DNA of 64,000 nt, taken from positions 59,524 to 123,523 of the forward strand of contig NZ_JAMTCF010000024.1 in NCBI RefSeq assembly GCF_024171695.1. The letters are read 5' to 3'. Positions within the stretch are counted from its first letter, which is position 1; every line of letters begins with the position of its first letter. The notes under the pieces are model-generated. The model saw nothing but the letters and a program-made list of their open reading frames with translations. It searched no databases and was not told where the DNA came from. Source of the DNA: Actinosynnema pretiosum (GTDB lineage Bacteria > Actinomycetota > Actinomycetes > Mycobacteriales > Pseudonocardiaceae). Position numbers and translations under genes: made by a program. Below are positions 55,519 to 63,581 of this stretch, one piece after another.

Positions 55519-56424
55519 ATGACAACGACAACTGCTCCGGCGGCGGTCTCGCTGCGCGGGGTCCACAAGTCGCGCGGGGCGGTCCGGGCGGTGGCCGGGG
55601 TCGGCCTCGTCATCGCGCCCGGCGAGATCGTGGCGCTGCTCGGGCCGAACGGCGCGGGCAAGTCGACCGCCGTCGACGTCCTGCTCGGGCTCACCGCCCC
55701 GGACGCCGGGGAGGTCCGGCTCTTCGGGCGCACGCCCCGCCAGGCCGTCGTGGCCGGGCTGGTCGGCGCGGTGCTCCAGGACGGGGTGCTGCTGGAGGGC
55801 GCCACGGTCGCCGAGGTGGTCGGCCTGGTCGCCGCGCTGCACCGGAACCCGCTGCCGGTCGCCGAGGCGCTGGCCCGCGCGGGCGCCGACGACATCGCCC
55901 GCCGCCGCTCCACCGAGCTGTCCGGCGGCCAGCGCAAGCGCGCCCTGCTCGCCGCCGCCCTCGTCCCCGACCCGGACCTGCTGGTGCTCGACGAGCCCAC
56001 CGCCGCGCTGGACGTCCAGTCCCGCCACCGGTTCTGGGCCACCACCCGCGAGCACACCGCGCGCGGTCGCACCGTCCTGTTCGCCACCCACCACCTGGAG
56101 GAGGCGCAGGAGTTCGCCGACCGGGTCGTGCTCCTCGACTCCGGGAAGGTCATCGCCGACGGGACGGTCGCGCGGATCAGGACGGCCGTGTCCGGTCGGG
56201 TGATCTCCGCCGCCCTGCCCGGCGCCGACCTCGCCCCGCTGCGCGCGCTGCCCGGCGTGCGCGCGGTCCAGGCGCGCGGGGACCGGGTCCTGCTGGAGTG
56301 CGCCGACTCGGACACCGCGCTGCGCGCCCTGCTCGCCGCCCACCCGAACGCCCACGACGTCGAGGTCACCGCGCTGGGCCTGGAAGCGGCCTTCCTCGCG
56401 CTGACCGGACAGGAGGACCGGTGA
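55519..56424 (+). CDS. ABC-2 exporter ATP-binding protein
   Basis: A 301-residue DrrA/CcmA-type ATPase. Walker A GPNGAGKST (near residue 42), signature LSGGQRKRALLAAALV, Walker B LLVLDEPTAALD, H-loop FATHHLEEAQEFADR, with a C-terminal accessory domain of about 80 residues. It powers the overlapping permease. The following DesK/NarL-type two-component system probably regulates the transporter or responds to its substrate, as in bacitracin-like resistance modules. Confidence 0.92.
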   Translation: MTTTTAPAAVSLRGVHKSRGAVRAVAGVGLVIAPGEIVALLGPNGAGKSTAVDVLLGLTAPDAGEVRLFGRTPRQAVVAGLVGAVLQDGVLLEGATVAEVVGLVAALHRNPLPVAEALARAGADDIARRRSTELSGGQRKRALLAAALVPDPDLLVLDEPTAALDVQSRHRFWATTREHTARGRTVLFATHHLEEAQEFADRVVLLDSGKVIADGTVARIRTAVSGRVISAALPGADLAPLRALPGVRAVQARGDRVLLECADSDTALRALLAAHPNAHDVEVTALGLEAAFLALTGQEDR

Positions 56425-57152
56425 ACACGCGATTCCTCGTGCTGGAACTGCTCCGCGCCACCCGCACCCGCCGCTACCTGGTGGCCACCATGCCGCTGCC
56501 GTCCCTGATGCTCCTGGTGCTGCCGGACGTCTACGGGCTGACCGACGCCACCCTGGGCGGCGTGCCGGTGGCGACCTCGCTGATGCTCAACATGGCCATG
56601 TTCGGCATCATCTCCGCCCCCGTGACCACCGGCGCGAGCATCGCCGTCGAGCGCGCCTCCGGGTGGCAGCGGCAGCTGCGGCTGACCCCGCTCACCGGCG
56701 CGGGCTACGTGGTCGGCAAGGGCGTGGTCGGGATGCTGCTGGCCCTGCCGCCGCTGGTGCTGCTCGGGCTGGTCGGGGCGTTCGCGCAGGGCGTCGACCT
56801 GACCGCAGGGCAGTGGGTGGTCTCGCTCGGCGCGGTGTGGCTGACCGGGGTGCCGTTCGTGCTGCTGGGGATCGTGCTCGGCCTGACCGTCAAGCCGGAC
56901 GCGATGCAGGCGGTCACCGGGCTGGCGTCGCTGGCGCTGAGCGTGGCGGGCGGCGTGCTGATCCCGGTGGAGCTGGCCCCGGACTGGTTGCGCCGGATCG
57001 TGCTGACCCTGCCGATGCACTGGGGCAAGCAGCTCGCGCTCTCGCCCGTCGTGCAGGACGTCGAGGTCGGGCGGGCGCTGTTCGTGCTGGGCGTGTGGGT
57101 GGTCGGTCTCGGCTTGATCGCCGCCCGCCGGTTCCGCGCGGCCGAGGCGTAG
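56421..57152 (+). CDS. ABC-2 type permease
   Basis: A 243-residue membrane protein with six predicted helices (MFGIISAPVTTGASIAVERASGWQRQLRLTPL, then helices near LLALPPLVLLGLVGAF, LTGVPFVLLGIVLGLTV and GLASLALSVAGGVLIPVEL). The pattern ERxxGxxxxLxxTPL is the ABC-2 family signature. GTG 56421 overlaps the ATPase stop. It exports an unknown lipid or drug-like substrate with the upstream ATPase. Confidence 0.9.
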   Translation: MNTRFLVLELLRATRTRRYLVATMPLPSLMLLVLPDVYGLTDATLGGVPVATSLMLNMAMFGIISAPVTTGASIAVERASGWQRQLRLTPLTGAGYVVGKGVVGMLLALPPLVLLGLVGAFAQGVDLTAGQWVVSLGAVWLTGVPFVLLGIVLGLTVKPDAMQAVTGLASLALSVAGGVLIPVELAPDWLRRIVLTLPMHWGKQLALSPVVQDVEVGRALFVLGVWVVGLGLIAARRFRAAEA

Positions 57153-57161
57153 GTTCACACC

Positions 57162-58247
57162 GTGCACCGCTCCGAGCGCGCCGTCCGCCGCTGGCTGCTG
57201 ATCGGTCTCGCGTTCGCCGCCTGGTTCGTCCCCACCCTGGTCGCCGACCTGCTGGAAGCCGACCTGACCCGCGGGGAGCGCGTGGCGGCGGTGGCGCTGG
57301 TCGTCGGGTACGGGGTCGCGCTGCCCGCGCCGCTGCTGGCGCGCCGCCGCCTCACCGAGGGGCGGCAGGCGCTGCTGGTCGGCGTGCTGGTGGCCTGGGG
57401 CCTGCTCGTGATCGCGGTGACCGGCCTGGACTCGGCCGCGCTGCTGGTCCACGTGCTCGGCACCGCCTCGTTCGTGCTGCCCGCCAGGCTCGCGCTGACC
57501 ATGAACGGGACGGCCGCCGCCGCGCTGGTCGCCGGGCTGCTGTGGCGGGCGGCCGGGTCCGGGCAGCCGGTGCACCTGGTGGCGGCGCTGGGCTCGCTGG
57601 TGGTGGGGTTCGCCGCCGTGGTCCGGCTGGTGCGCACCAGGCGGGAGCTGGCGCGGGCGCGGGTGGAGATCGCCGCGCTGGCCGCCGCCGAGGAGCGGCA
57701 CCGGCTGGGGCGGGACCTGCACGACATCCTCGGGCACAGCCTCACCACGGTCACCGTGAAGGCGGGCCTGGCCCGGCGGTTGCTGGAGCGCGGCGAGGTC
57801 GAGCGGGCGCTCGGCGAGGTCGGTGAGCTGGAGTCGCTGGCCAGGCAGGCGCTCGGGGACGTGCGGGCGACGGTCGGCGGGTACCGGGAGGTGGCGCTGG
57901 CCGGTGAGCTGGTGGCCGCGCGGTCGGCGCTGCGGGCAGCAGGGATCGAGGCGGACCTGCCGAGCGCGGTGGACAACGTGGCGCCCGAGCTGCAGGGGGT
58001 GTTCGGGTACGTGCTGCGGGAGGCGGTGACGAACGTGCTGCGGCACTCGGCGGCGACGTCCTGCTCGGTGCGGCTCGGCGACCGGTGGATCGAGGTCGTG
58101 GACGACGGGCGCGGCGCGGGAGCGGGGCAGCCGGGGAGCGGGCTGGTCGGGTTGCGGGAGCGGGTGGCCGAGGCCGGTGGCGCGCTGGAGGCGGGTCCGG
58201 TCGAGGGCGGGTACCGGGTGCGGGCGGAAGTCGGGGGTGCGGAGTGA
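57162..58247 (+). CDS. Sensor histidine kinase, DesK/NarX-like
   Basis: A 361-residue kinase. Four to five N-terminal membrane helices (residues 10-155) act as the sensor. The HisKA_3 box EERHRLGRDLHDILGHSLT has the phospho-accepting His187. The HATPase domain includes REAVTNVLRHSAAT, VVDDGRGAG and GLVGLRERVAEAGG. It starts 9 bp after the permease and overlaps the response regulator (GTGA). With the ABC transporter it likely forms a membrane-stress or drug-sensing module. Confidence 0.92.
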   Translation: MHRSERAVRRWLLIGLAFAAWFVPTLVADLLEADLTRGERVAAVALVVGYGVALPAPLLARRRLTEGRQALLVGVLVAWGLLVIAVTGLDSAALLVHVLGTASFVLPARLALTMNGTAAAALVAGLLWRAAGSGQPVHLVAALGSLVVGFAAVVRLVRTRRELARARVEIAALAAAEERHRLGRDLHDILGHSLTTVTVKAGLARRLLERGEVERALGEVGELESLARQALGDVRATVGGYREVALAGELVAARSALRAAGIEADLPSAVDNVAPELQGVFGYVLREAVTNVLRHSAATSCSVRLGDRWIEVVDDGRGAGAGQPGSGLVGLRERVAEAGGALEAGPVEGGYRVRAEVGGAE

Positions 58248-58849
58248 TCAGGGTGCTGCTGGCGGACGACCAGGCGCTGGTGCGCGGGGCGTTCGCGGCG
58301 ATGCTGGGGCTGGAGTCGGACATCGAGGTGGTCGCCTCGGTCGGCTCGGGGGACGAGGTGCTGGCGGAGGCGCTGCGGACGTCGCCGGACGTGGCGCTGC
58401 TGGACGTGCAGATGCCCGGCCTCGACGGGTTGGCGGCGGCGGAGCTGCTGCGCGAGCGGGCGCCCGGCTGCCGGGTGATCGTGTGCACGACCTTCGGCCG
58501 CCCCGGCTACCTGGCGCGGGCGATGGCGGCGGGCGCGGCCGGGTTCGTGGTGAAGGACGCCTCGCCGGAGCAGCTGGTGGACGCGGTGCGGCGGGTGCAC
58601 GCGGGGCTGAAGGTGGTCGACCCCGACCTGGCGGCGGAGTCGCTGGCGCAGGGCCGCAGCCCGCTGACCGACCGGGAGCGGGACGTGCTGGCGCTGGCCC
58701 GCGACGGCGGCACGGTCGCCGACCTGGCGAAGGGCGTGGGCCTGTCGGAGGGGACGGTGCGCAACCACCTGTCGGCGGCGATCGGGAAGACCGGGGCGCG
58801 CACGCGGGCCGAGGCGGTCCGGATCGCCGAGGAGAGCGGCTGGTTGTAG
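58244..58849 (+). CDS. NarL/LuxR-type response regulator
   Basis: A 201-residue response regulator. The receiver has Asp8/Asp9 (LLADDQ), the phospho-acceptor Asp54 (ALLDVQMPGLDG) and Lys near 103 (VVKDASPEQL). The C-terminal LuxR HTH is LTDRERDVLALARDGGTVADLAKGVGLSEGTVRNHLSAAIGKTG. It is the cognate partner of the overlapping kinase gene and is expected to regulate the upstream ABC genes. Confidence 0.93.
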   Translation: MIRVLLADDQALVRGAFAAMLGLESDIEVVASVGSGDEVLAEALRTSPDVALLDVQMPGLDGLAAAELLRERAPGCRVIVCTTFGRPGYLARAMAAGAAGFVVKDASPEQLVDAVRRVHAGLKVVDPDLAAESLAQGRSPLTDRERDVLALARDGGTVADLAKGVGLSEGTVRNHLSAAIGKTGARTRAEAVRIAEESGWL

Positions 58850-58894
58850 CCGGGAGGGCGGGCGGTCGCGGCCGGGAAGACCACCCGCTGACGG

Positions 58895-59016
58895 CTGCCC
58901 GCTGCCCACAGGCCGCCGCCACTGCCCACAGGCCGCCGCCCACTTCCCACAGGCCGCCGCCCACTTCCCACTGGCCGCTGGCCGCTGCCCACTTGCCGCT
59001 GCCCACAGGCCGCAAC
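58895..59016. repeat. 20-22-bp minisatellite (CCCACAGGCCGCCGCC units)
   Basis: Perfect 16-bp cores at 58905-58920, 58925-58940 and 58946-58961, then three diverged copies to about 59016. Period 20-22 bp. Intergenic between the response regulator and the DUF6292-like gene; open frames across it on the minus strand encode only repetitive GGGLWEV-type peptides. Confidence 0.8.
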
Positions 59017-59121
59017 CGTGCGGTCGGCCCACCGGGAAGGACCCGCAGGCGCGGGGACCTTCGCCTCTCCACCCCACCCACCGGCGCGCCGAGAATCGAC
59101 TCCTGGACACCGGGAGGAACC

Positions 59122-59433
59122 ATGACCACCCGCGCGCACACCGCGGTCAGCGCGACCCGCTACCTGGACGCGGTGCTCGACACGTTACGCGGCGCCGGGG
59201 TCGACGTGCTGACCCTGGCCGTGGACATCAGGCCGTGCTCGCCGGTCCGGGCCGAGCTGGTCACGGACGCGGGCCCGCTGCACTGGAGCGAGGACCGGGG
59301 CTGGAGCGCGGGAAGCCGCGCGCTCGGGCCGGTGGCGCACCCCGGCGAGGTCGCCCGCCTGGTGCTGCGCTGCTCAGCGGAACACCCGCACAAGTTCACC
59401 CGCAAGAACAAGCAGAACCACTCGTCAGACTGA
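59122..59433 (+). CDS. Small protein, DUF6292-like
   Basis: A 103-residue soluble protein: YLDAVLDTLRGAGVDVLTLAVDIRPCSPVRAELVTDAGPLHWSEDRGWSAGSRALGPVAHPGEVARLVLR. The order of helix, strand and WSEDRGW motif resembles DUF6292 proteins of actinomycetes; function unknown. GGGAGG lies 6 bases before ATG 59122. A half DosR-type sequence (GGGGACCTTCGCC, about 59055) lies upstream, too degenerate to claim. It is flanked on both sides by minisatellites. Confidence 0.65.
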   Translation: MTTRAHTAVSATRYLDAVLDTLRGAGVDVLTLAVDIRPCSPVRAELVTDAGPLHWSEDRGWSAGSRALGPVAHPGEVARLVLRCSAEHPHKFTRKNKQNHSSD

Positions 59434-59436
59434 CGC

Positions 59437-59511
59437 CAGCGAGGACCGCTGCCCCCCGACGGGGACCGCTGACCCCGACGGGAACCGCTGACGCCGATGG
59501 GGACCGGGGAC
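59437..59511. repeat. 19-20-bp tandem repeat (GGGGACCGCTG units)
   Basis: Four imperfect copies, cores at 59441, 59461, 59480 and 59499, in the short gap between the convergent DUF6292-like and universal stress protein genes. Confidence 0.7.
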
Positions 59512-59515
59512 GTCG

Positions 59516-59950
59516 TCACGCGTGCGCGGGCTCGCGCTCACGCAGCACGACCACCGGGCACTCCGCGTGGTGCACGCAGTACGAGCTGACCGACCCGGTG
59601 AGCGCCTCCCGCAGCAGCCCACGCCCCCGGCTGCCGACCACCAGCAGGTCCGCGTCCCTCGACGCCTCCACCAGCACCCGGCCCGGCTCGCCCTCCATGA
59701 ACACCTTGTTCACGTCGAACTGCGCCACCATCGCCTCCAGCAACCGCATGTAGCCCTCGCGGGTGGTCTCCGGGTCGATCGCGAGCGCCTCCGCGCCGCT
59801 GACCGGCCCGAGCACCATGCCGGGGTCCATCTGCCACACGATGACCGCGTCGACCGAGCACCCCCGCTGCCCGGCCTCCTCGACCGCCCACCGCAGCGCG
59901 TCCGCGCTGGCGGGCGAACCGTCCACCCCGACCACGATCCTGTTGCCCAT
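59516..59950 (-). CDS. Universal stress protein (single UspA domain)
   Basis: A 144-residue UspA protein. It begins MGNRIVVGVDGSPASADALRWA and has the ATP-binding signature LLVVGSRGRGLLREALTGSVSSYCVHHAECPVVVL (G-2x-G-9x-G-S pattern). It probably binds ATP and supports survival under stress or hypoxia. It lies 46 bp downstream of a double-domain USP gene on the same strand, likely one transcript. Single-gene USPs like this are typical DosR-regulon members. Confidence 0.92.
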   Translation of the reverse strand: MGNRIVVGVDGSPASADALRWAVEEAGQRGCSVDAVIVWQMDPGMVLGPVSGAEALAIDPETTREGYMRLLEAMVAQFDVNKVFMEGEPGRVLVEASRDADLLVVGSRGRGLLREALTGSVSSYCVHHAECPVVVLREREPAHA

Positions 59951-59996
59951 AGCGACCCCTTTCCTCAGCGCGTCCCGGCGCCGCGCGGGCGGCGGG

Positions 59997-60821
59997 TCAG
60001 CGCGACGCCCCGACCGGCCGGACCACGGCCAGCGGGCAGGGCGAGTGGTGGACCAGCGCCCGGCTGGTCGAGCCGAGCAGCATCCCCGAGCCCACGACCT
60101 CGCGACCTCGGCTGCCGACAACCAGGAGACGCGCCCTGGCCGCGTGCCGCAACAGGGCGCGAACGGGCCGGTCGTGCTCCACGACCCGCTCGACGGTGAC
60201 CGAGGGGTACCCGCTGCTCCACCCGGCGAGCCGCTCGGCGAGCAGCCGGGAGGCCTCCTCGGCGGCGCGCACCCGGTCCAGCCCGAGCCTGGTCCGGTCG
60301 GACAGCAGGTCGCTCCAGGTGTGCACGGCCCGAAGGGTCGCCCCGCGCAGGGCGGCCTCGGCGAACGCGAACGCGAGCGCCCGCTCGCTCGCCGCAGACC
60401 CGTCCACGCCGACCACCACCCGTCCGGTGCCGGGTTCGGGGGTGCGGACGACCACGACGGGGCAGGAGGCCCGCTCGGTGACCGCCAGCGCCACGGAAGC
60501 GGCCGGTTCGAGTCCGGCGCCGCGCGAGCCGAGCACGAGCATCCTGGCCCGCCGGGAGTGCGCGACCAGCGACTCGACCGCGTCGGCGGGCACCAGCTCG
60601 GCGGTCGCGCCGGTCTTGGCGGCGGCCTCGGCCAGCCAGCGCCAGCCGCGCTCGGCGCGGGCCGCGCCCACCCCGACCGGCTCCTTCGACTCGGCCGCCA
60701 GCTCGCAGCCGTGCACCAGGCGCAGCGGGACCCGGTGCCGGATCGCCTCCAGGTCAGCCCAGCGGACCGCTTCGAGAGCGGCCTGCGATCCGTCAACCCC
60801 CACCACGACCGGTCCGCTCAC
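59997..60821 (-). CDS. Universal stress protein (tandem UspA domains)
   Basis: A 274-residue protein with two UspA domains, residues 1-140 (VVVGVDGSQAALEAVRWA, VLGSRGAGLEPAASVALAVTERASCPVVVV) and 145-274 (VVVGVDGSAASERALAFAFAEA, VVGSRGREVVGSGMLLGSTSRALVHHSPCPLAVV). The tandem form is common in actinobacterial dormancy regulons. It is divergent from the OmpR-type regulator; the shared 116-bp region holds a DosR-type palindrome. Confidence 0.92.
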   Translation of the reverse strand: MSGPVVVGVDGSQAALEAVRWADLEAIRHRVPLRLVHGCELAAESKEPVGVGAARAERGWRWLAEAAAKTGATAELVPADAVESLVAHSRRARMLVLGSRGAGLEPAASVALAVTERASCPVVVVRTPEPGTGRVVVGVDGSAASERALAFAFAEAALRGATLRAVHTWSDLLSDRTRLGLDRVRAAEEASRLLAERLAGWSSGYPSVTVERVVEHDRPVRALLRHAARARLLVVGSRGREVVGSGMLLGSTSRALVHHSPCPLAVVRPVGASR

Positions 60822-60898
60822 GGCACCGCTCCCTCCGTCAGGCCAGACGCTACGAGTCGGGGTCCCGCAGGTCTGCGGTCCTTGGCAAGGCGGTGGGC

Positions 60899-60912
60899 GG
60901 GACCTTCGTCCC
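60899..60912. promoter_or_regulatory. DosR/DevR-type box between USP and response regulator genes
   Basis: GGGACCTTCGTCCC has the same GGGAC-N4-GTCCC layout as the box upstream of the hibernation-factor-like gene. It could serve either divergent gene. A degenerate second site, AGGTCTGCGGTCCT, lies at about 60870-60883. Confidence 0.6.
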
Positions 60913-60937
60913 GAGCCGGGTGGGGGAAGCTTGGCGG

Positions 60938-61618
60938 GTGGAGTTCTCGGTACTGCTCGTGGAGGACGACGAGCACATCAGGCAGGCGCTCGGGCTGGCG
61001 CTGGGCGACGAGGGGTTCGGCGTCACCGACGCCGTGTCCGGCGAGGAGGCGCTGCGCCTGCTCGACCGGCGGGTGTTCGACGTGGTGCTGCTGGACCTGT
61101 CGCTGCCGGGGGTGGACGGCCTGGAGGTGTGCCGCGTCCTGCGGGCGCGCGGCGACCTGCCGATCATCATCGTCACGGCCCGCGCCGACACCGCCGACGT
61201 CATCGCGGGCCTGGAGGCGGGCGCGGACGACTACGTCACGAAACCCCTGGTGGCGGGCGAGCTGACGGCCAGGATCAGGGCGCTGCTGCGCAGGCGCGGC
61301 GGTGGCGGCGAGGAGGCGCTGCGGTTCGGCGACCTGGAGGTGCGCGCGGGCGAGGGCGTGGTGCTCAGGGCGGGCGAGGAGGTCCACCTGACCAGGACCG
61401 AGTTCCGCCTGCTGGTCGAACTGGCCTCGGCGGCGGGCCGCGTCGTCACCAGGGAGCAGCTGCTGCAGCGGGTGTGGGGCTACGACTACTTCGGCGACAC
61501 GCGGCTGCTGGACGTGCACATCCGCAGGCTGCGCCGGAAGGTCGAGCAGAACCCCGACGACCCCGCCCTGGTGCTGACCGTGCGCGGGGCGGGCTACCGC
61601 CTGGACCCCGAGCAGTAA
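60938..61618 (+). CDS. OmpR-type response regulator, orphan
   Basis: A 226-residue response regulator. The receiver has LLVEDDEH (acidic pocket), phospho-acceptor Asp53 (VVLLDLSLPGVDG) and Lys near 106 (YVTKPLVAGEL). A winged-helix Trans_reg_C domain follows (LTRTEFRLLVELASAAGRVVTREQLLQRVWGYDYFGDTRLLDVHIRRLRRKVE). It resembles CseB/MtrA-style regulators. No sensor kinase is adjacent. GTG 60938 gives MEFSVLLVEDDEH. A DosR-type box lies 26 bp upstream of the start, suggesting stress control. Confidence 0.92.
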   Translation: MEFSVLLVEDDEHIRQALGLALGDEGFGVTDAVSGEEALRLLDRRVFDVVLLDLSLPGVDGLEVCRVLRARGDLPIIIVTARADTADVIAGLEAGADDYVTKPLVAGELTARIRALLRRRGGGGEEALRFGDLEVRAGEGVVLRAGEEVHLTRTEFRLLVELASAAGRVVTREQLLQRVWGYDYFGDTRLLDVHIRRLRRKVEQNPDDPALVLTVRGAGYRLDPEQ

Positions 61619-61783
61619 CCCACCTCACTGACACCCGGAGTGAGAGCCTCCTTCACTTTTATCCACTGTTTGTGACCCCCGGCACACACTAATGGTCGAT
61701 CGTCAGCCATTCGTTAGGTCAATCCGTGTTCGGTCCCCCCAGGATGGAAGTCGCAAACGTCGCCTAGACCACCTGGACCGCCC

Positions 61784-62215
61784 TTGACGAGGACCCGTTC
61801 CCTCCCCGCCGACGCCGACGCGGTGTTCGACGTGCTGACCGATCTGGAGAACCTGTCCACCTGGCTGCCCTCGGGCGTCGAGGTGGAGCGCTACGACGCG
61901 CACGCCGTGCGCCTGTGGCTGCCCGGTGGCGCGGTGGAGCGCCGCCTGGAGATCGACTGGGAGAACCTGAAGGTCGAGTGGGGCAGCGAGGCCACCCCGA
62001 CCTACAGCGGATCGGTGCGCGTGCTGCGCATGGGTCCCCGGCGCTGCGCCGTGGCGGTGCAGCTGACCGGAGCGACGGGCAGGCACTCCCCCGCCGTGGA
62101 CGACTGGGTCGAGCGTGCGCTCGACGCGCTGTGCGAGATCTCCCCCGTGGAACACCCCTGCGTGCCCTTCACGCTGGGCCGGAGCGGCTTGACCGCGGCC
62201 CGCCAGGCCGTCTGA
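61784..62215 (+). CDS. SRPBCC (START-like) domain protein
   Basis: A 143-residue protein of the polyketide-cyclase/coenzyme-Q-binding SRPBCC fold: RTRSLPADADAVFDVLTDLENLSTWLPSGVEVERYD, then WENLKVEWGSEATPTYSGSVRVLRMGPRRCAVAVQLT and a C-terminal helix DDWVERALDALCEI. It binds a hydrophobic ligand of unknown nature. TTG 61784 is the first start before the domain; no clear Shine-Dalgarno. A 7-codon ATG frame at 61744 precedes it. It lies 74 bp upstream of the epimerase-like gene. Confidence 0.75.
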   Translation: MTRTRSLPADADAVFDVLTDLENLSTWLPSGVEVERYDAHAVRLWLPGGAVERRLEIDWENLKVEWGSEATPTYSGSVRVLRMGPRRCAVAVQLTGATGRHSPAVDDWVERALDALCEISPVEHPCVPFTLGRSGLTAARQAV

Positions 62216-62289
62216 CCGAGTTCCACCGGTAGCCCCCAGGTCGCCGCTCGTCGTGCACCTCACCGCCGAGTGCCCGAGGCTGTAGCCCC

Positions 62290-63192
62290 ATGCGGGTCTT
62301 GGTGACCGGTGCATCCGGTTTCGTGGGCGGTCGGCTGTGCGCCGCGCTGGAAGGCGCGGGCCACGAGGTGCGCGCGATGACGAGGCGTCCCGACGACTAC
62401 CGGGGCGCGGGCGTCCCCGTGGCGGGGGACGTGACCGACGAGCGCGGCCTCATCGAAGCGGCCCGCGACTGCGAGGTGGCCTGCTACCTCGTGCACGGCC
62501 TGTCCGACCGCGACTACCGGGAGACCGACGCCCGAGCGGCGAGGTCCTTCGCCCGAGCGTGCGCGGAGGCGGGCGTGCGCCGGATCGTCTACCTGGGCGG
62601 CCTGGGCAACGGAGCCCTGTCCGACCACCTGCGCAGCAGGCGCGAGGTGGAGTCGATGCTGACCTGCGCCGGAGTCCCGGTGACAGTCCTGCGCGCCGCC
62701 GTGGTCATCGGCCACGGCGGCGCGTCCTGGAAGATGCTCCTGTCCCTGGTGGAGCACGCCCCGCTGATCCTGGCCCCGCCGGAGGCGAGAACCCGCTGCC
62801 AACCGATCGCGGTGGCAGACGCGATCCGCTACCTGGTGGGCGCGGTGGAGACCCCGGAAACGGCGGGCAAGACCTACGAGATCGGCGGCCCGGAGGTCCT
62901 GGAGTACACCCAGATGCTCCGCAGGATCGCCGCACTGCAAGGCCGCTCAACCCTGGTCCTCCCGCTACCGGTCCACCTGCCGAGGTCGGACTGGCTGAGC
63001 GGCCAAGCCCTGGCCGCGCTCTCAGGCGTGAACGCCACCCTGGCCGAAGCCCTGCTGGGCTCCCTGGACACGGAGGTGGTGGTGCACGAGGACAACGGCA
63101 TCACCAACCTGGTGCCGTTCCAACGAACCCCCTACGACGAGGCCGTCCTCACCGCACTGGGCGAACGCGCAGCAGCAAACCGCACCAAGTGA
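62290..63192 (+). CDS. NAD(P)-binding epimerase/reductase-like protein
   Basis: A 300-residue atypical SDR. N-terminal Rossmann motif MRVLVTGASGFVGGRLCAAL (TGxxGFxG), ACYLVHGLSDRDYRETD, RRIVYLGGLGNG, and a later VADAIRYLVGAVETPETAGKTYEIGGPEVLEYTQML. The catalytic YxxxK motif is absent, so it belongs to the NmrA/complex-I-subunit-like branch that binds NAD(P) without the classical active site. Substrate unknown. Codon use drifts to more AT near the 3' end. It is followed by a terminator. Confidence 0.85.
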   Translation: MRVLVTGASGFVGGRLCAALEGAGHEVRAMTRRPDDYRGAGVPVAGDVTDERGLIEAARDCEVACYLVHGLSDRDYRETDARAARSFARACAEAGVRRIVYLGGLGNGALSDHLRSRREVESMLTCAGVPVTVLRAAVVIGHGGASWKMLLSLVEHAPLILAPPEARTRCQPIAVADAIRYLVGAVETPETAGKTYEIGGPEVLEYTQMLRRIAALQGRSTLVLPLPVHLPRSDWLSGQALAALSGVNATLAEALLGSLDTEVVVHEDNGITNLVPFQRTPYDEAVLTALGERAAANRTK

Positions 63193-63214
63193 CCACACCC
63201 CAGACCGCCAGCGG

Positions 63215-63267
63215 GCTGCGGGCTCACCGCTTCGCGGGCTGCGGGGCGAGCGCAGCGAGCCCGCAGC
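63215..63267 (+). terminator. Terminator-like inverted repeat after the epimerase gene
   Basis: GCTGCGGGCTC (63215-63225) pairs perfectly with GAGCCCGCAGC (63257-63267). The 31-base loop contains GCGGGCTGCGGGGCGAGCGC, which can form inner pairs. Confidence 0.55.
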
Positions 63268-63281
63268 ACCCCGTTCCGCGC

Positions 63282-63419
63282 GTCCCTCGTCTCCGTTTGG
63301 CCTGGCGCAGCCCGAGCACGCTCGTCAAGATGCCGCCGCACTGCCCGGAAGACCGCACAGTCATCCGGCGTCTTGACGAGTGTGCTTGCCTGAAAGGAGG
63401 CCAAACGGAGACGAGGGAC
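63282..63419. repeat. 138-bp imperfect inverted repeat
   Basis: Outer arms of 22 bp, 63282-63303 and 63398-63419, are perfectly complementary (GTCCCTCGTCTCCGTTTGGC at the left end). Inner arms 63314-63333 and 63368-63387 match at 17 of 20 positions and include CTCGTCAAGA/TCTTGACGAG. Both strands can encode related peptides. It may be a small mobile palindromic element or structured RNA. Confidence 0.75.
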
Positions 63420-63526
63420 CCCGACCACCGCAGTAGTTGTCCGTAAACCGGACCACCAACAAAACGGTCACCAGCCGACAGAGCCCGTCCCCCTCGTTTT
63501 TGGAGGCCTGCCCCGCCGGCGAGGCG

Positions 63527-63569
63527 AGCTCTTCAGCTCTTGACTTTCAGCTCTTCGCTCTTGGCTCTT
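63527..63569. repeat. Five GCTCTT hexamers
   Basis: GCTCTT at 63528, 63536, 63550, 63557 and 63564, spaced 7-14 bp, in a pyrimidine-rich stretch just outside the transposase fragment. May mark the insertion end or be simple repeat. Confidence 0.6.
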
Positions 63570-63581
63570 CCCGCTTGGCCC

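Noticed and set aside
58248..59141. Minus-strand frames across the minisatellite
   Set aside because: They overlap the response regulator gene antisense and mainly encode repetitive GGGLWEV peptides.
60938..61618. KdpE partner for the orphan KdpD
   Set aside because: It is 18 kb away, linked to USP genes, and resembles CseB/MtrA-type regulators in general; nothing specific to KdpE was seen.
61744..61767. Seven-codon ATG frame before the SRPBCC gene as a leader peptide
   Set aside because: Too short to evaluate, no attenuator hairpin or regulatory codon run is visible.
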